A DNA stretch of 36,998 nt, taken from Candidatus Portnoybacteria bacterium CG_4_9_14_3_um_filter_43_11. Its GTDB lineage: Bacteria > Patescibacteriota > Minisyncoccia > Portnoybacterales > UBA2143. How positions within the stretch are numbered: position 1 is the stretch's first letter; each line of letters opens with the position of its first letter. Below are positions 9,301-16,402 of the stretch, one piece after another. The notes beneath the pieces were generated by a model. It saw only the letters and a list, made by a program, of their open reading frames with translations, made no database searches and was not told where the DNA came from. The stretch lies in NCBI GenBank assembly GCA_002791035.1, contig PFWG01000009.1, forward strand, positions 1 to 36,998. The letters are read 5' to 3'. The translations under genes were made by a program, and so were the position numbers.

Positions 9301-9738
9301 TGCTACTTGGTCGCAAAAAGCATAGGAATATTCCATTGCCCGACCGACATCGCGGACCGCGGCTCTAGCGGCCATTGTCCCAAAAGTGATAATTTGAGCA
9401 ACATGGTCATGGCCGTATTTTTGCCGGACATAATCAATAACTTCGTCGCGCCGGTCATCGGCAAAATCCAGGTCAATATCCGGCGGAGAGATTCGTGTGC
9501 TTTCAATCTTTTTACGAGGGTTGAATTTGCCTTGAGGCAGTTGAGATGTTATTCCGAGGGCAAACGCGACAAAGCTGTTAATATCGTTTTTATCTCCCTG
9601 TTTTTTCTGTAGATAAAGATTGTGGAAATCATCAATTAACCCGAATTTTTCTATTTGCTCCAATTCAAAACCTAATCTCTTTTGGTCAAGATCTGTTCTT
9701 TGCCGACAAACTTCTTTTAATTCTTCAAATTTTCCCAT
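6382..9738 (-). CDS. dnaE: DNA polymerase III alpha, C-terminal part, with intein
   Basis: This is the replicative polymerase from the catalytic aspartates onward. The 1118 residues contain PDIDLDF with the first two catalytic aspartates (D87 and D89 or D91), a third in LLKMDFLG (D240), the thumb and fingers, a tandem HhH region (GFGERNQ) and a C-terminal OB domain (residues about 1040-1118). Residues 294-669 are an intein at VFQLE|C...HN|SGGM. Without it 742 residues remain. Residues 1-81 precede the catalytic motif and resemble a worn copy of the region already encoded at the end of the upstream dnaE frame. The ATG at 9738 overlaps the stop of the endonuclease gene by 14 bases. Confidence 0.93.
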   Translation of the reverse strand: MGKFEELKEVCRQRTDLDQKRLGFELEQIEKFGLIDDFHNLYLQKKQGDKNDINSFVAFALGITSQLPQGKFNPRKKIESTRISPPDIDLDFADDRRDEVIDYVRQKYGHDHVAQIITFGTMAARAAVRDVGRAMEYSYAFCDQVAKMIPFGSTLENAVNDSQELHNAYESDENTKRLIDMAKKLEGVARHASTHAAGVVITKEPLDKSVPCQHPTQDNESVVTQYEMHAIEDLGLLKMDFLGLKTLTVIQNTLNQIRELSGQEAEINNIPLNDKKTFHLLQQSNSVGVFQLECLSGDTIVSNTTIKGLYKRKDKKALESVYLDEGAIHKNQIIDVCCAGKKETLILVAENNWYIKATPDHYFLTENGWKQLKDIKEGEKILIKSKAKHLVYNTCQSCRKQISGQKEGKSNFCYKCSATFYRNPSKPKSREKISRARKIFYEKGGTPWNQGLTKETSLILQHTGQKISKALLGRTFDDFYGIKKSKEIKKKLSERFRGENNPMFGRKSPHRKGGYRKDLGHYVRSNWEADFARILNLYKVEYEYESKTFELKNSGGETLHYTPDFYVKNTNTFYEIKGWLHELDQKKMELFQKQYPQYNFVLISATKFAELSIKYKNLVKWECPIIPTKRSFKFLEVKEIKPGKKETTYDIVMKAPGNNFVANGFVVHNSGGMKRCLKQLKPTKFEDIVALVALYRPGPIEFIPEFIARKHGLREIEYLHPKLKPILENTYGVMVYQEQLMRIARDLAGFSLPEADVLRKAVGKKIKKLLDEQKDKMIEGMVTNGLEKKTAVKIWQTIEPFAQYGFNKAHSVCYALIGYQTAYLKSHFPTEFMAALMTSEQNDIERIAFLVDECKQMGIKVLPPSANESDCDFTKAGNMTIRFGLNAVKNVGHNIVSAIVNERKTNGPYQSIADFIERVESKDLNKKSLESLVKCGALDGFGERNQLLAGMEQMLSLARETQRARQSGQVSLFGAETNVAIPSFALPSVAPANKNEMLAWEKELLGLYISEHPLERYRKKLEKLTTSYRQISRNQSGRRIKIGGIINRIKKINTRNGQPMLFVEIEDLTGRFETIVFPKVLEQTAPAWQEDKIVLVSGRLSDRDENLKILCESVKVLE
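7732..8859 (-). mobile_element. DnaE intein with PD-(D/E)XK-type homing nuclease
   Basis: A 376-residue in-frame intein. Block A is CLSGDTIV at the N-terminus (Cys1), block B is ATPDHYFLTENGW with the TxxH-like motif, and the C-terminus ends NGFVVHN followed by Ser+1. The insertion point is the conserved FQLES motif of DnaE. Instead of a LAGLIDADG or HNH nuclease, the middle holds a two-CxxC zinc-ribbon-like segment (residues 395-416 of the host frame), a NUMOD3-like ENNPMFGRKSP, and a restriction-fold core: E528, P563-D564 and E575-x-K577 (NWEADF, YTPDF, YEIKG). Splicing residues look intact, so it is probably active. Confidence 0.9.
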
Positions 9739-10696
9739 GATAGAAATTCTTTACGAAGATATATTTACGTTTGAGAAAATAATTTGAGTTACGATAAAGA
9801 TAATCGACGAATTTTTTGACATCTTCCTTGCGAAAAAGGCGCAGTTGATAACTTCCTTTGCCGCCGCCCCTGTCGTCAAATCTTATTTTATGAAAAGTTA
9901 TCTTTAACTGTTTTTCTAACATACTCTTGATTTCTTTGGAAAATTGATAAGAAGCAGAGGACAAAGCGGAACAAAGATAGATATATCTGTTACTTTCCCG
10001 TTTATCTAAATAGAAGCTTCCGTCGCCGTCGTACATTCCTCGCAAAAAGTGTCTTATTAATTTTTCCGGAATTAAGGGAATGGATAATTCTTTCCAGCTT
10101 TTTCTCGGCATTACGCCCAAATTAATTAATGAATTACGCAAATTTTGGTTACTGATTATTAAACAAAAATAATTTTTGTATTGATGGATGGGGCTAGTCG
10201 TCTCTAACAGTTTTCTACAGGTTTCAATCATATCTCTGTCATTTGAGGAGATATTAATGTGATTGCTTTTACTGGAAACACTGCCGTCGGAAAAAATTAT
10301 TCCTAAAAGGTAGGCCTTGCCTTCAGAATCAATTTTATCAAAAAATTTTTCATTAACTTTGTAGGCCCTACTTTTTATATTACATTGATTGCTGCAAAAA
10401 ATTTGATGAGGATTTCTAGATCTATATCCGAATACAGATTTACAGGTCGGACAAATTTTATCGTCGCGATTATATTTACGACGCGCCTTTGATGAGCATT
10501 TTTCGCCGCAATATTTTCGATTGCGAGTTTCTCTTTTATTTACAAACTCTTCGTTGCATTGAAGGCAAATTTTTTGGTAGGCCGCATTTTTTCGGAAACT
10601 ATTATAACAAGCAAGGGAACAAAAGCGGGCGGCAGATTCTCGATAATTGTGTATATAAAACTCTTTTGAGCAGGACTGGCAGATTTTTTTAATCAT
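9725..10696 (-). CDS. LAGLIDADG homing endonuclease interrupting dnaE
   Basis: The 323-residue protein (ATG at 10696) has two LAGLIDADG helices, YLLGIIFSDGSV and FLRGMYDGDGSF, about 100 residues apart, so it should act as a monomer. The first 110 residues carry three pairs of CxxC motifs that look like zinc ribbons (first one CQSC). Its start overlaps the stop of the first dnaE frame (8 bases) and its stop overlaps the start of the second (14 bases), giving a coupled three-gene unit. The DNA is more AT-rich than the neighbouring dnaE exons, which fits a mobile origin. I find neither intein splicing blocks nor a group I intron core around it. Confidence 0.85.
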   Translation of the reverse strand: MIKKICQSCSKEFYIHNYRESAARFCSLACYNSFRKNAAYQKICLQCNEEFVNKRETRNRKYCGEKCSSKARRKYNRDDKICPTCKSVFGYRSRNPHQIFCSNQCNIKSRAYKVNEKFFDKIDSEGKAYLLGIIFSDGSVSSKSNHINISSNDRDMIETCRKLLETTSPIHQYKNYFCLIISNQNLRNSLINLGVMPRKSWKELSIPLIPEKLIRHFLRGMYDGDGSFYLDKRESNRYIYLCSALSSASYQFSKEIKSMLEKQLKITFHKIRFDDRGGGKGSYQLRLFRKEDVKKFVDYLYRNSNYFLKRKYIFVKNFYHGKI

Positions 10697-11909
10697 GAAT
10701 TCCAAAATCCTCTTTATTCAAAAAGTATGTTTCTTTAACACTCAAGAATCTTTCAAAGAGCAAATCATATTTTAGCGGGTCAATGTCGGTAATGTTCAAA
10801 AGATGGGAAACAATGGAGCCGGCGGCGCTTCCTCGGCCCGGGCCGCAGACAATGCCGTTGGACTTGGCCCAGTTGATGAAATCGGCGACGATAAGAAAAT
10901 ACGAGGCGAAACCGGTTTTGGCAATAACTTTCAATTCGTAGTCCAGTCGTTCCAGAACTTTTTCTATCGGGCTGTCAAATTGGCGCTTCTTCAGCCCCTC
11001 CAGGCAAAGTTTTTTGATGTAGTCGTCGGGTGCTTCGCCGGTTGGAACCTCAAACGAAGGTAGCTGGATTTTGCCCAGTTCAAACTCAAAATTGCACGCT
11101 TGAACGATTTTTTGAGTGTTGGCTATCGCTTCGGGGATATGCTTGAAATCCTGAATCATTCTTTCCGTCGACCGAAGGGAAAAATCGTCGTCTTTCATCG
11201 TCAGCCGCCGCTGATCGTCCACTTTTTTGTCGGTCTGAATACTCATCAAGACATCTTGAGCTTCGGCGTCTTCGGGTCTGATGTAGTGAACGTCGTTGGT
11301 GGCGACCAAGGGGATGCCGCATTTTCTTGCCAGTTCAATCATGGCTTTATTGACCGGTTCCTGGCTGGACAGGCCGGGGTGGTGTTGGATTTCAAGGTAA
11401 AAATTTTCCGGACCGAAGATTTTTTGGTATTCCCGGGCGGCTTCCTCCGCTTCCTTTATTTTGCCGGCGGCAATTTTTTTAGGAACTTCGCCGGAAAGGC
11501 AAGCAGTCAGGGCGATCAGACCCTGGCTATGTTTTTTTAGGAGTTCTTTGTCTATGCGCGGCTTGTAATAAAAGCCGTCCAAATACGCCTTGGTGGTCAA
11601 TTTGACCAAATTGCGGTAACCAGTGTCGTTTTTGACTAAAAGAACAAGATGATTGAGTTTGTTGTCAATTCCCGGTTGGCGGTCAGCCATAGTTCGGGGA
11701 GCGAGATACATTTCGCTGCCGATAATGGGACGGATACCTCTTTTTTTGGCCTTCTGATAAAACTCGACTACGCCATACATAGAGCCATGGTCGGTTAAGG
11801 CGATGGAAGACATCTTCAACTCCTGGCACATATCCAAAATCTGGTCTATTTTAGCCAACCCGTCTAACAGAGAGTAATGAGAGTGAACATGTAAATGAGT
11901 GAATTTCAT
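10689..11909 (-). CDS. dnaE: DNA polymerase III alpha, N-terminal part
   Basis: The 406 residues hold the PHP domain (HLHVHSHYSLLDG, ALTDHGSMYGV, ATNDVHYI) and the first part of the polymerase palm, including GPGRGSAAGS near residues 348-357 and DPLKYDLLFERFL ending at residue 389. Normal DnaE continues here with NPER and the catalytic PDIDLDF. Instead, 17 unrelated residues follow and the frame stops, eight bases inside the endonuclease gene. The catalytic part is supplied by the separate frame at 6382-9738. A functional polymerase therefore needs association of two polypeptides. The start is the ATG six bases after a TATAAT box. Confidence 0.93.
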   Translation of the reverse strand: MKFTHLHVHSHYSLLDGLAKIDQILDMCQELKMSSIALTDHGSMYGVVEFYQKAKKRGIRPIIGSEMYLAPRTMADRQPGIDNKLNHLVLLVKNDTGYRNLVKLTTKAYLDGFYYKPRIDKELLKKHSQGLIALTACLSGEVPKKIAAGKIKEAEEAAREYQKIFGPENFYLEIQHHPGLSSQEPVNKAMIELARKCGIPLVATNDVHYIRPEDAEAQDVLMSIQTDKKVDDQRRLTMKDDDFSLRSTERMIQDFKHIPEAIANTQKIVQACNFEFELGKIQLPSFEVPTGEAPDDYIKKLCLEGLKKRQFDSPIEKVLERLDYELKVIAKTGFASYFLIVADFINWAKSNGIVCGPGRGSAAGSIVSHLLNITDIDPLKYDLLFERFLSVKETYFLNKEDFGIHD

Positions 11910-11915
11910 AATCAG

Positions 11916-11921
11916 ATTATA
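11916..11921 (-). promoter_or_regulatory. -10 box for dnaE, leaderless
   Basis: On the minus strand a perfect TATAAT lies six bases before the dnaE ATG, so transcription should begin at or next to the start codon. No good -35 is visible at 16-18 bases. The box lies inside a 12-nt sequence repeated at 11984-11995, where the second TATAAT (11985-11990) has a TTG-type -35 (TTGCCC, 12007-12012). Confidence 0.6.
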
Positions 11922-11937
11922 TCACTAGAGAAATCTT

Positions 11938-11981
11938 ATTCGCTCGGAAATGAAAATACATTTTCATTTCGCTTGCTCATT
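11938..11981 (+). repeat. Interspersed palindromic repeat, copy 1
   Basis: A 44-nt sequence with a perfect central palindrome GAAATGAAAAT-AC-ATTTTCATTTC (11947-11970). A second copy at 29767-29810 matches 40 of 44 positions, with the palindrome arms unchanged and the two central bases and flanks varying. It lies in the divergent dnaE/ligA promoter region. Confidence 0.75.
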
Positions 11982-12017
11982 ACGATTATATCACTTTTAT
12001 GTCTTTGGGCAAACTGC

Positions 12018-12046
12018 TTGAAAACGGCGTATTTTCGCGATATAAT
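12018..12046 (+). promoter_or_regulatory. Sigma70-type promoter of ligA
   Basis: TTGAAA (12018-12023), a 17-base spacer and TATAAT (12041-12046). The ATG of ligA begins eight bases after the -10 box, so the predicted transcript is leaderless. Confidence 0.8.
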
Positions 12047-12053
12047 AGAAGAC

Positions 12054-14114
12054 ATGACTAAAAAAGAGGCGGCCAAAAGAATTGCCCAATTAAGGAAAAC
12101 GATTAACTATTACAGTTATCAGTATCATGTTTTAGACAAACTGGATATCAGCGCTGCCGCCTGGGATTCTTTAAAGCATGAATTAAAACAGTTGGAAGAC
12201 GCCTTTCCCGACCTAATTACGCCAGATTCGCCGACCCGGCGCGTCAGTGGCCAGCCATTGGACAAGTTTATCAAAGTCAGCCACAAAGAGAGGATGCTGT
12301 CTTTGGAAGACGCTTTTTCGCCGGAAGAAACGGCGGCTTGGCAAGAGCGAATCCAAAAACTGGTTTCCGCCTCCGCTAAATCTGCGGCGAGCAATCCTCG
12401 CGATAAATTGGACTATTTCGCCGAACTCAAGATTGACGGCTTTGCCATCAGTTTGGTCTACAAAGACGGTCTTTTTGCCGTTGGTTCAACGCGAGGAGAC
12501 GGCCGGACCGGCGAAGATGTCACCCAGAATTTAAAAACAATTGAATCAATTCCTTTGAAATTGGAAATTCGGAACGGATGGCCAAACGACAACATCAAAA
12601 AAAAAGTTGAAGCACTGGTAAAAAAGGGGGAGATTGAAATCCGCGGCGAGGTTTATATGACCAAATCAGCTTTTAAAAAGGTAAACAGAGAAAGGGAAAA
12701 AGAAGGCCGGCCGCTTTATGCCAATCCGCGAAATACAGCCGCCGGCGGCATCCGGCAGCTTGACCCGAAAATAGCCGCTGACCGCCAACTCAATTTTTTG
12801 GCCTATGACATTGTGTCCGATTTGGGCCAAAAGACCCATCGGGAAAAACACCAGATTGCCCGGGCGCTGGGCTTTAAAACCGATATCGGCGGATACTGCC
12901 GCAATTTGGATGAGGTTATTGCTTTCTGGGAAAGAGTAGAAAAAAAAAGGGAAAAGATTCCTTTTCAGATTGACGGGCTGGTGGTCCAGGTCAACAGTGA
13001 TAATTTGTTTAAAAAATTGGGCGTGGTTGGCAAAACGCCGCGAGGAGCGATTGCTTTTAAGTTTAGACCAGCAGAGACGACAACGGTGGTAGAAGACATC
13101 ATCGTCCAAGTCGGCCGGACCGGGGCCTTGACGCCAGTGGCCAAATTGCGGCCGGTTAAAATCGGCGGGGTGGTGGTGACGCGGGCAACTCTCCATAATG
13201 AAGACGAAATCAAGCGGCTGGATGTTCGCATCGGCGATACGGTCTTGATTCAGCGGGCCGGAGATGTTATTCCCGACATTGTCGGAGCGATAAAAAAAAT
13301 GAGAACCGGTAAGGAAAAGAAATTCGTCATGCCTAAAAACTGTCCCATTTGCGGCGGACAAGTTGTCCGCTCCGAGGGGGAAGCGGTCCATCGCTGCGTC
13401 AACAAAAAGTGCGCTGTTATTCAAAAAAGACAGATTAACCACTTTGCTTCCCGAAAGGCCTTTGACATTGACGGACTGGGGCCTAAAATCGTCGCTCAAT
13501 TGATGAATGAAGGGATGATTTCAAAGTCGTCCGATATTTTTACTCTCCAAGAGGGCGACTTGATTCCTCTGGAAAGATTTGACCAGAAGTCGGCAAAAAA
13601 TTTAATCAATGCGGTAAAAGAAAGCCGCAGAATAACTTTGTCCAAGTTTATTTATGCCTTGGGCATTCGCCATGTCGGCGAAGAAACAGCCATAAATTTG
13701 GCTAACTATTTCAGCCGGCTGGAAAAGATTAAAAAGGCGAAATTGGACGACCTGCTAAAAGTCAAAGACACCGGAGAAATTGTTGCTAAAAGCGTTCGGG
13801 AGTGGTTTAATGATAAGAGCAATCAGAAACTCTTGGCCGATTTGGTTGAAAACGGGGTGGAAATAGAGAAACAAAAAACCGTTAAAAGAAAATTAGCCGG
13901 AAAAACGTTTGTTTTGACCGGACAATTGGAAGAGTTCACCCGCGACCAGGTCAAGGACAGAATCAGGCGATTGGGCGGCGATGTTTCTTCGTCGGTCTCC
14001 CCGGAAACCGATTTTGTCGTTGCCGGCGCTGAACCCGGCTCAAAATATGACCGGGCGAAAAAATTGGGGGTTAAAATAATCGGTGAAAAAGAGTTTAAAG
14101 AGATGACAAGGTAG
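12054..14114 (+). CDS. ligA: NAD-dependent DNA ligase
   Basis: LigA seals nicks during replication and repair. The ATG at 12054 gives 686 residues beginning MTKKEAAKRIAQLRKTINYY, the usual Ia domain; a longer frame from 11895 would run through the promoter and repeats and is rejected. Adenylation lysine K126 lies in ELKIDGFAIS. Further signatures are STRGDGRTGEDVTQN, the four-cysteine zinc finger (CPICGG...CVNKKC), the HhH region and a C-terminal BRCT domain (residues about 605-686). It starts the ligA-gatC-gatA operon. Confidence 0.96.
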   Translation: MTKKEAAKRIAQLRKTINYYSYQYHVLDKLDISAAAWDSLKHELKQLEDAFPDLITPDSPTRRVSGQPLDKFIKVSHKERMLSLEDAFSPEETAAWQERIQKLVSASAKSAASNPRDKLDYFAELKIDGFAISLVYKDGLFAVGSTRGDGRTGEDVTQNLKTIESIPLKLEIRNGWPNDNIKKKVEALVKKGEIEIRGEVYMTKSAFKKVNREREKEGRPLYANPRNTAAGGIRQLDPKIAADRQLNFLAYDIVSDLGQKTHREKHQIARALGFKTDIGGYCRNLDEVIAFWERVEKKREKIPFQIDGLVVQVNSDNLFKKLGVVGKTPRGAIAFKFRPAETTTVVEDIIVQVGRTGALTPVAKLRPVKIGGVVVTRATLHNEDEIKRLDVRIGDTVLIQRAGDVIPDIVGAIKKMRTGKEKKFVMPKNCPICGGQVVRSEGEAVHRCVNKKCAVIQKRQINHFASRKAFDIDGLGPKIVAQLMNEGMISKSSDIFTLQEGDLIPLERFDQKSAKNLINAVKESRRITLSKFIYALGIRHVGEETAINLANYFSRLEKIKKAKLDDLLKVKDTGEIVAKSVREWFNDKSNQKLLADLVENGVEIEKQKTVKRKLAGKTFVLTGQLEEFTRDQVKDRIRRLGGDVSSSVSPETDFVVAGAEPGSKYDRAKKLGVKIIGEKEFKEMTR

Positions 14115-14116
14115 TC

Positions 14117-14410
14117 ATGGTGAAATTGACCAAAAAAGAAGTTGAGCATGTGGCTAAACTGGCCCGACTGGGGCTGGCCGAAAAAGAAAAGGAAAAATTC
14201 TCAAACGAACTTTCAGTCATTTTGGATTTTGTTGAAAAATTAAACGAGGTCAAAACCGACAAAGTTGAACCGACAGCGCAGGTGACCGGATTGGAAAATG
14301 TTTACCGTCAGGACAAGGGAAGAGAGAGGGCGAAACAGGGAACCGACAAGCTTTTAGGCCTGACGCCGGAGACGGAGAACCGGTATGTCAAAGTCAAAGC
14401 CGTACTTTAA
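14117..14410 (+). CDS. gatC: Asp/Glu-tRNA amidotransferase subunit C
   Basis: GatC is the small scaffold subunit of GatCAB, which converts misacylated Glu-tRNA(Gln) or Asp-tRNA(Asn). The 97-residue protein has the family pattern VEHVAKLARLGLAEKEKEKFSNELSVILDFVEKLNEV split along its first half and a C-terminal VEPTAQV segment. It begins two bases after the ligA stop and is followed two bases later by gatA. The third subunit, gatB, lies apart at 34172-35650. Confidence 0.93.
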   Translation: MVKLTKKEVEHVAKLARLGLAEKEKEKFSNELSVILDFVEKLNEVKTDKVEPTAQVTGLENVYRQDKGRERAKQGTDKLLGLTPETENRYVKVKAVL

Positions 14411-14412
14411 GC

Positions 14413-15840
14413 ATGAATTTAAACGAACTGACAATTGAGAAAGCCCATCAGGGGTTAAAAAAAAGAGAGTTTTCTTCGGTGGAATTAACCGAGACGGTTT
14501 TGGACAGAATCAAAAAAAGAAACAAGGATATCAACGCCTATCTGACTATTAGCGAGGAGTTGGCTTTGAGTCAGGCGAGAAAAGCCGATAAAATAATCGC
14601 CAACGGCGACAAAATCGGACCGCTCGCCGGCATCCCGCTCGCCGTTAAAGACGCTATTTTGGTTGAAGGCGTCAGGTGCACGGCGGCGTCCAAAATTTTA
14701 GAAAGCTATGTTGCGCCCTATGACGCGACGGTGATTAAAAAATTAAGGAAAGCTGGAGCGGTTTTTGTCGGCAAGACCAATTTGGACGAGTTTACCATGG
14801 GGGCTTCGGGGGAAAGGTCGGCTTTTGGCCCGACGAAAAATCCCTATGACTTGGACAGGGTGCCGGGCGGCAGTTCCAGCGGCTCGGCGGCGGCAGTGGC
14901 GGACAATCAGTGCCTGGCCGCTCTCGGGACCGACACTGGCGGCTCTATTCGTCAACCGTCTTCTTTTTGCGGCGTAGTCGGTCTGAAGCCGACCTACGGC
15001 CGGGTTTCTCGCTTTGGGCTGATTGCGCATGCTTCTTCCTTGGACCAGATCGGGCCAATGGCAAAAACAGTTGAAGATGCCCGCCTGCTTTTCAACGCCA
15101 TAAAAGGAAAAGACGAAAACGATTCTACTTCGGTTGAATACGGCGACAAAGAAGAAATGATAGACATTAAAAACCTGAAAATCGGGGTGCCAAAGGAATA
15201 TTTTGTGGAGGGAATTGACCCGGAGGTGGAGAGAATAGTCAAAGAAGCGATTACCCAATACGAAAAATTAGGGGCAAAGATAACAGAAGTCAGCTTGCCG
15301 CATACGCAGTACGCCGTTCCTTGCTACTATATCATTGTGCCGGCCGAGGCCTCGGCCAATTTAGCCCGCTACGACGGAATCAGATACGGATTGTCGGAAC
15401 AAAGCAAAGACCTCTTGAGCGGTTATTTAAAGACGCGGCAAAGGGGTTTTGGCGACGAAGTCAGAAGAAGAATTATGGTCGGGACATATGTTTTATCGGC
15501 TGGCTACTACGACGCCTATTATCTTAAGGCCCAAAAAGTCAGGACTCTAATCAAACGGGATTTTGACAGCGCTTTTGAAAAAAACGATGTTTTAATGACG
15601 CCGGTTTCTCCGACACCGGCGTTTAAGATTGGGGAAAAAACCGATAATCCGTTAGCGATGTATTTAGCCGATATCTATACTGTTTCCTTGAATCTGGCTG
15701 GCGTTCCGGGGCTGTCTTTGCCTTGCGGCAAAACGGCAAGCGAAGGTCTGCCAGTCGGTCTTCAGATAATCGGCCGGCATTTTGACGAGGAGAAAATTTT
15801 CCAAGTAGCCGAGATTTACCGACAATCAAAAAATAACTGA
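14413..15840 (+). CDS. gatA: Asp/Glu-tRNA amidotransferase subunit A
   Basis: GatA is the glutaminase subunit of GatCAB. The 475-residue protein belongs to the amidase signature family. The catalytic triad is present: K79 (PLAVKDA), cis-Ser S154 (GGSSSGSAAAV) and nucleophile S178 (TDTGGSIR). The C-terminal GVPGLSLPCG and GLPVGLQIIG segments are typical. Length is normal. It sits in the ligA-gatC-gatA operon with two-base gaps, followed one base later by the HEPN-like gene. Confidence 0.97.
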   Translation: MNLNELTIEKAHQGLKKREFSSVELTETVLDRIKKRNKDINAYLTISEELALSQARKADKIIANGDKIGPLAGIPLAVKDAILVEGVRCTAASKILESYVAPYDATVIKKLRKAGAVFVGKTNLDEFTMGASGERSAFGPTKNPYDLDRVPGGSSSGSAAAVADNQCLAALGTDTGGSIRQPSSFCGVVGLKPTYGRVSRFGLIAHASSLDQIGPMAKTVEDARLLFNAIKGKDENDSTSVEYGDKEEMIDIKNLKIGVPKEYFVEGIDPEVERIVKEAITQYEKLGAKITEVSLPHTQYAVPCYYIIVPAEASANLARYDGIRYGLSEQSKDLLSGYLKTRQRGFGDEVRRRIMVGTYVLSAGYYDAYYLKAQKVRTLIKRDFDSAFEKNDVLMTPVSPTPAFKIGEKTDNPLAMYLADIYTVSLNLAGVPGLSLPCGKTASEGLPVGLQIIGRHFDEEKIFQVAEIYRQSKNN

Positions 15841-15841
15841 C

Positions 15842-16387
15842 ATGCGGACGATTTTTCTTGACTGGTACGACAATTTGTCCGCTTCGTCTTTTTCCATTAT
15901 GGACTCGTATAACGATTTCATTTTTCCGCTTAAAGTCGTTTCAGTAGTTATTTCCATTCTTTTTTTGACGACGATTGTCTTTTTGATTGCCAAACTTAGA
16001 AAGAATATCGGCCAATCACTAAAAACAGCGGGGGAAACCGCCTTTGCGTCTGAAAACGAACTGCCTAGAAAAGAATTTGCCAAGAGCTGGCAAAGCATTT
16101 TAAGTAAAGTTGAGTCGCAAGACGAGAATAGTTATAAAATCGCGGTGATAGAGGCGGATAAAATGCTAGATGACGTTTTGAAACGAATCGGCTGTGCCGG
16201 CGCCGATATGGGCGAACGACTTAAGCAAGTCGGACCCCATCAGTTATCCAATATTGACGACATCTGGCAGGCGCACAAAGCCAGAAACCGGATTGCCCAC
16301 GAGCCGGATTTTCGCCTGACCCAATCGCAGGCCAAGCGGGCGGTGGAGATTTTCCAGCGGGCGCTGGAGGACCTCCAGGCGATTTAA
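15842..16387 (+). CDS. Membrane-anchored HEPN-like protein
   Basis: No named family recognised. The 181 residues have one transmembrane segment at about 27-51, then a basic stretch and a helical cytoplasmic domain. Near the end is RNRIAH (148-153), which fits the RNxxxH motif of HEPN ribonuclease-type domains, set between two predicted helices (DDIWQAHKA and AKRAVEIFQRALEDL). It follows gatA by one base, so it is probably translated with the GatCA genes. A role in tRNA or RNA metabolism at the membrane is only an inference; the motif could also be a non-catalytic HEPN relict. Confidence 0.7.
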   Translation: MRTIFLDWYDNLSASSFSIMDSYNDFIFPLKVVSVVISILFLTTIVFLIAKLRKNIGQSLKTAGETAFASENELPRKEFAKSWQSILSKVESQDENSYKIAVIEADKMLDDVLKRIGCAGADMGERLKQVGPHQLSNIDDIWQAHKARNRIAHEPDFRLTQSQAKRAVEIFQRALEDLQAI

Positions 16388-16402
16388 GTCGGCTCTGGCC
16401 GG

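Larger units (their letters stand above)
11915..11995. repeat. 12-nt direct repeats flanking a palindromic insert
   Basis: The 12-mer GATTATATCACT occurs at 11915-11926 and again at 11984-11995. The 57 bases between hold the palindromic element described at 11938-11981. This is what a small transposed element with a target-site duplication would leave. Both copies carry the minus-strand TATAAT. Confidence 0.65.

Noticed and set aside
9725..10705. Split or intact intein, or group I intron, at the first dnaE break
   Set aside because: The sequence after FERFL has no intein block A, the sequence before PDIDLDF has no HN junction, and the stretches outside the endonuclease gene read as protein rather than showing group I core motifs.
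11895..12053. Extended ligA N-terminus of 53 residues
   Set aside because: It crosses the ligA promoter and the palindromic repeat, has no ligase similarity, and the ATG at 12054 matches the family start.
13000..13500. Long antisense frame within ligA (12666-13499, minus)
   Set aside because: It is a shadow of the ligA reading frame with no family similarity and no start signals.
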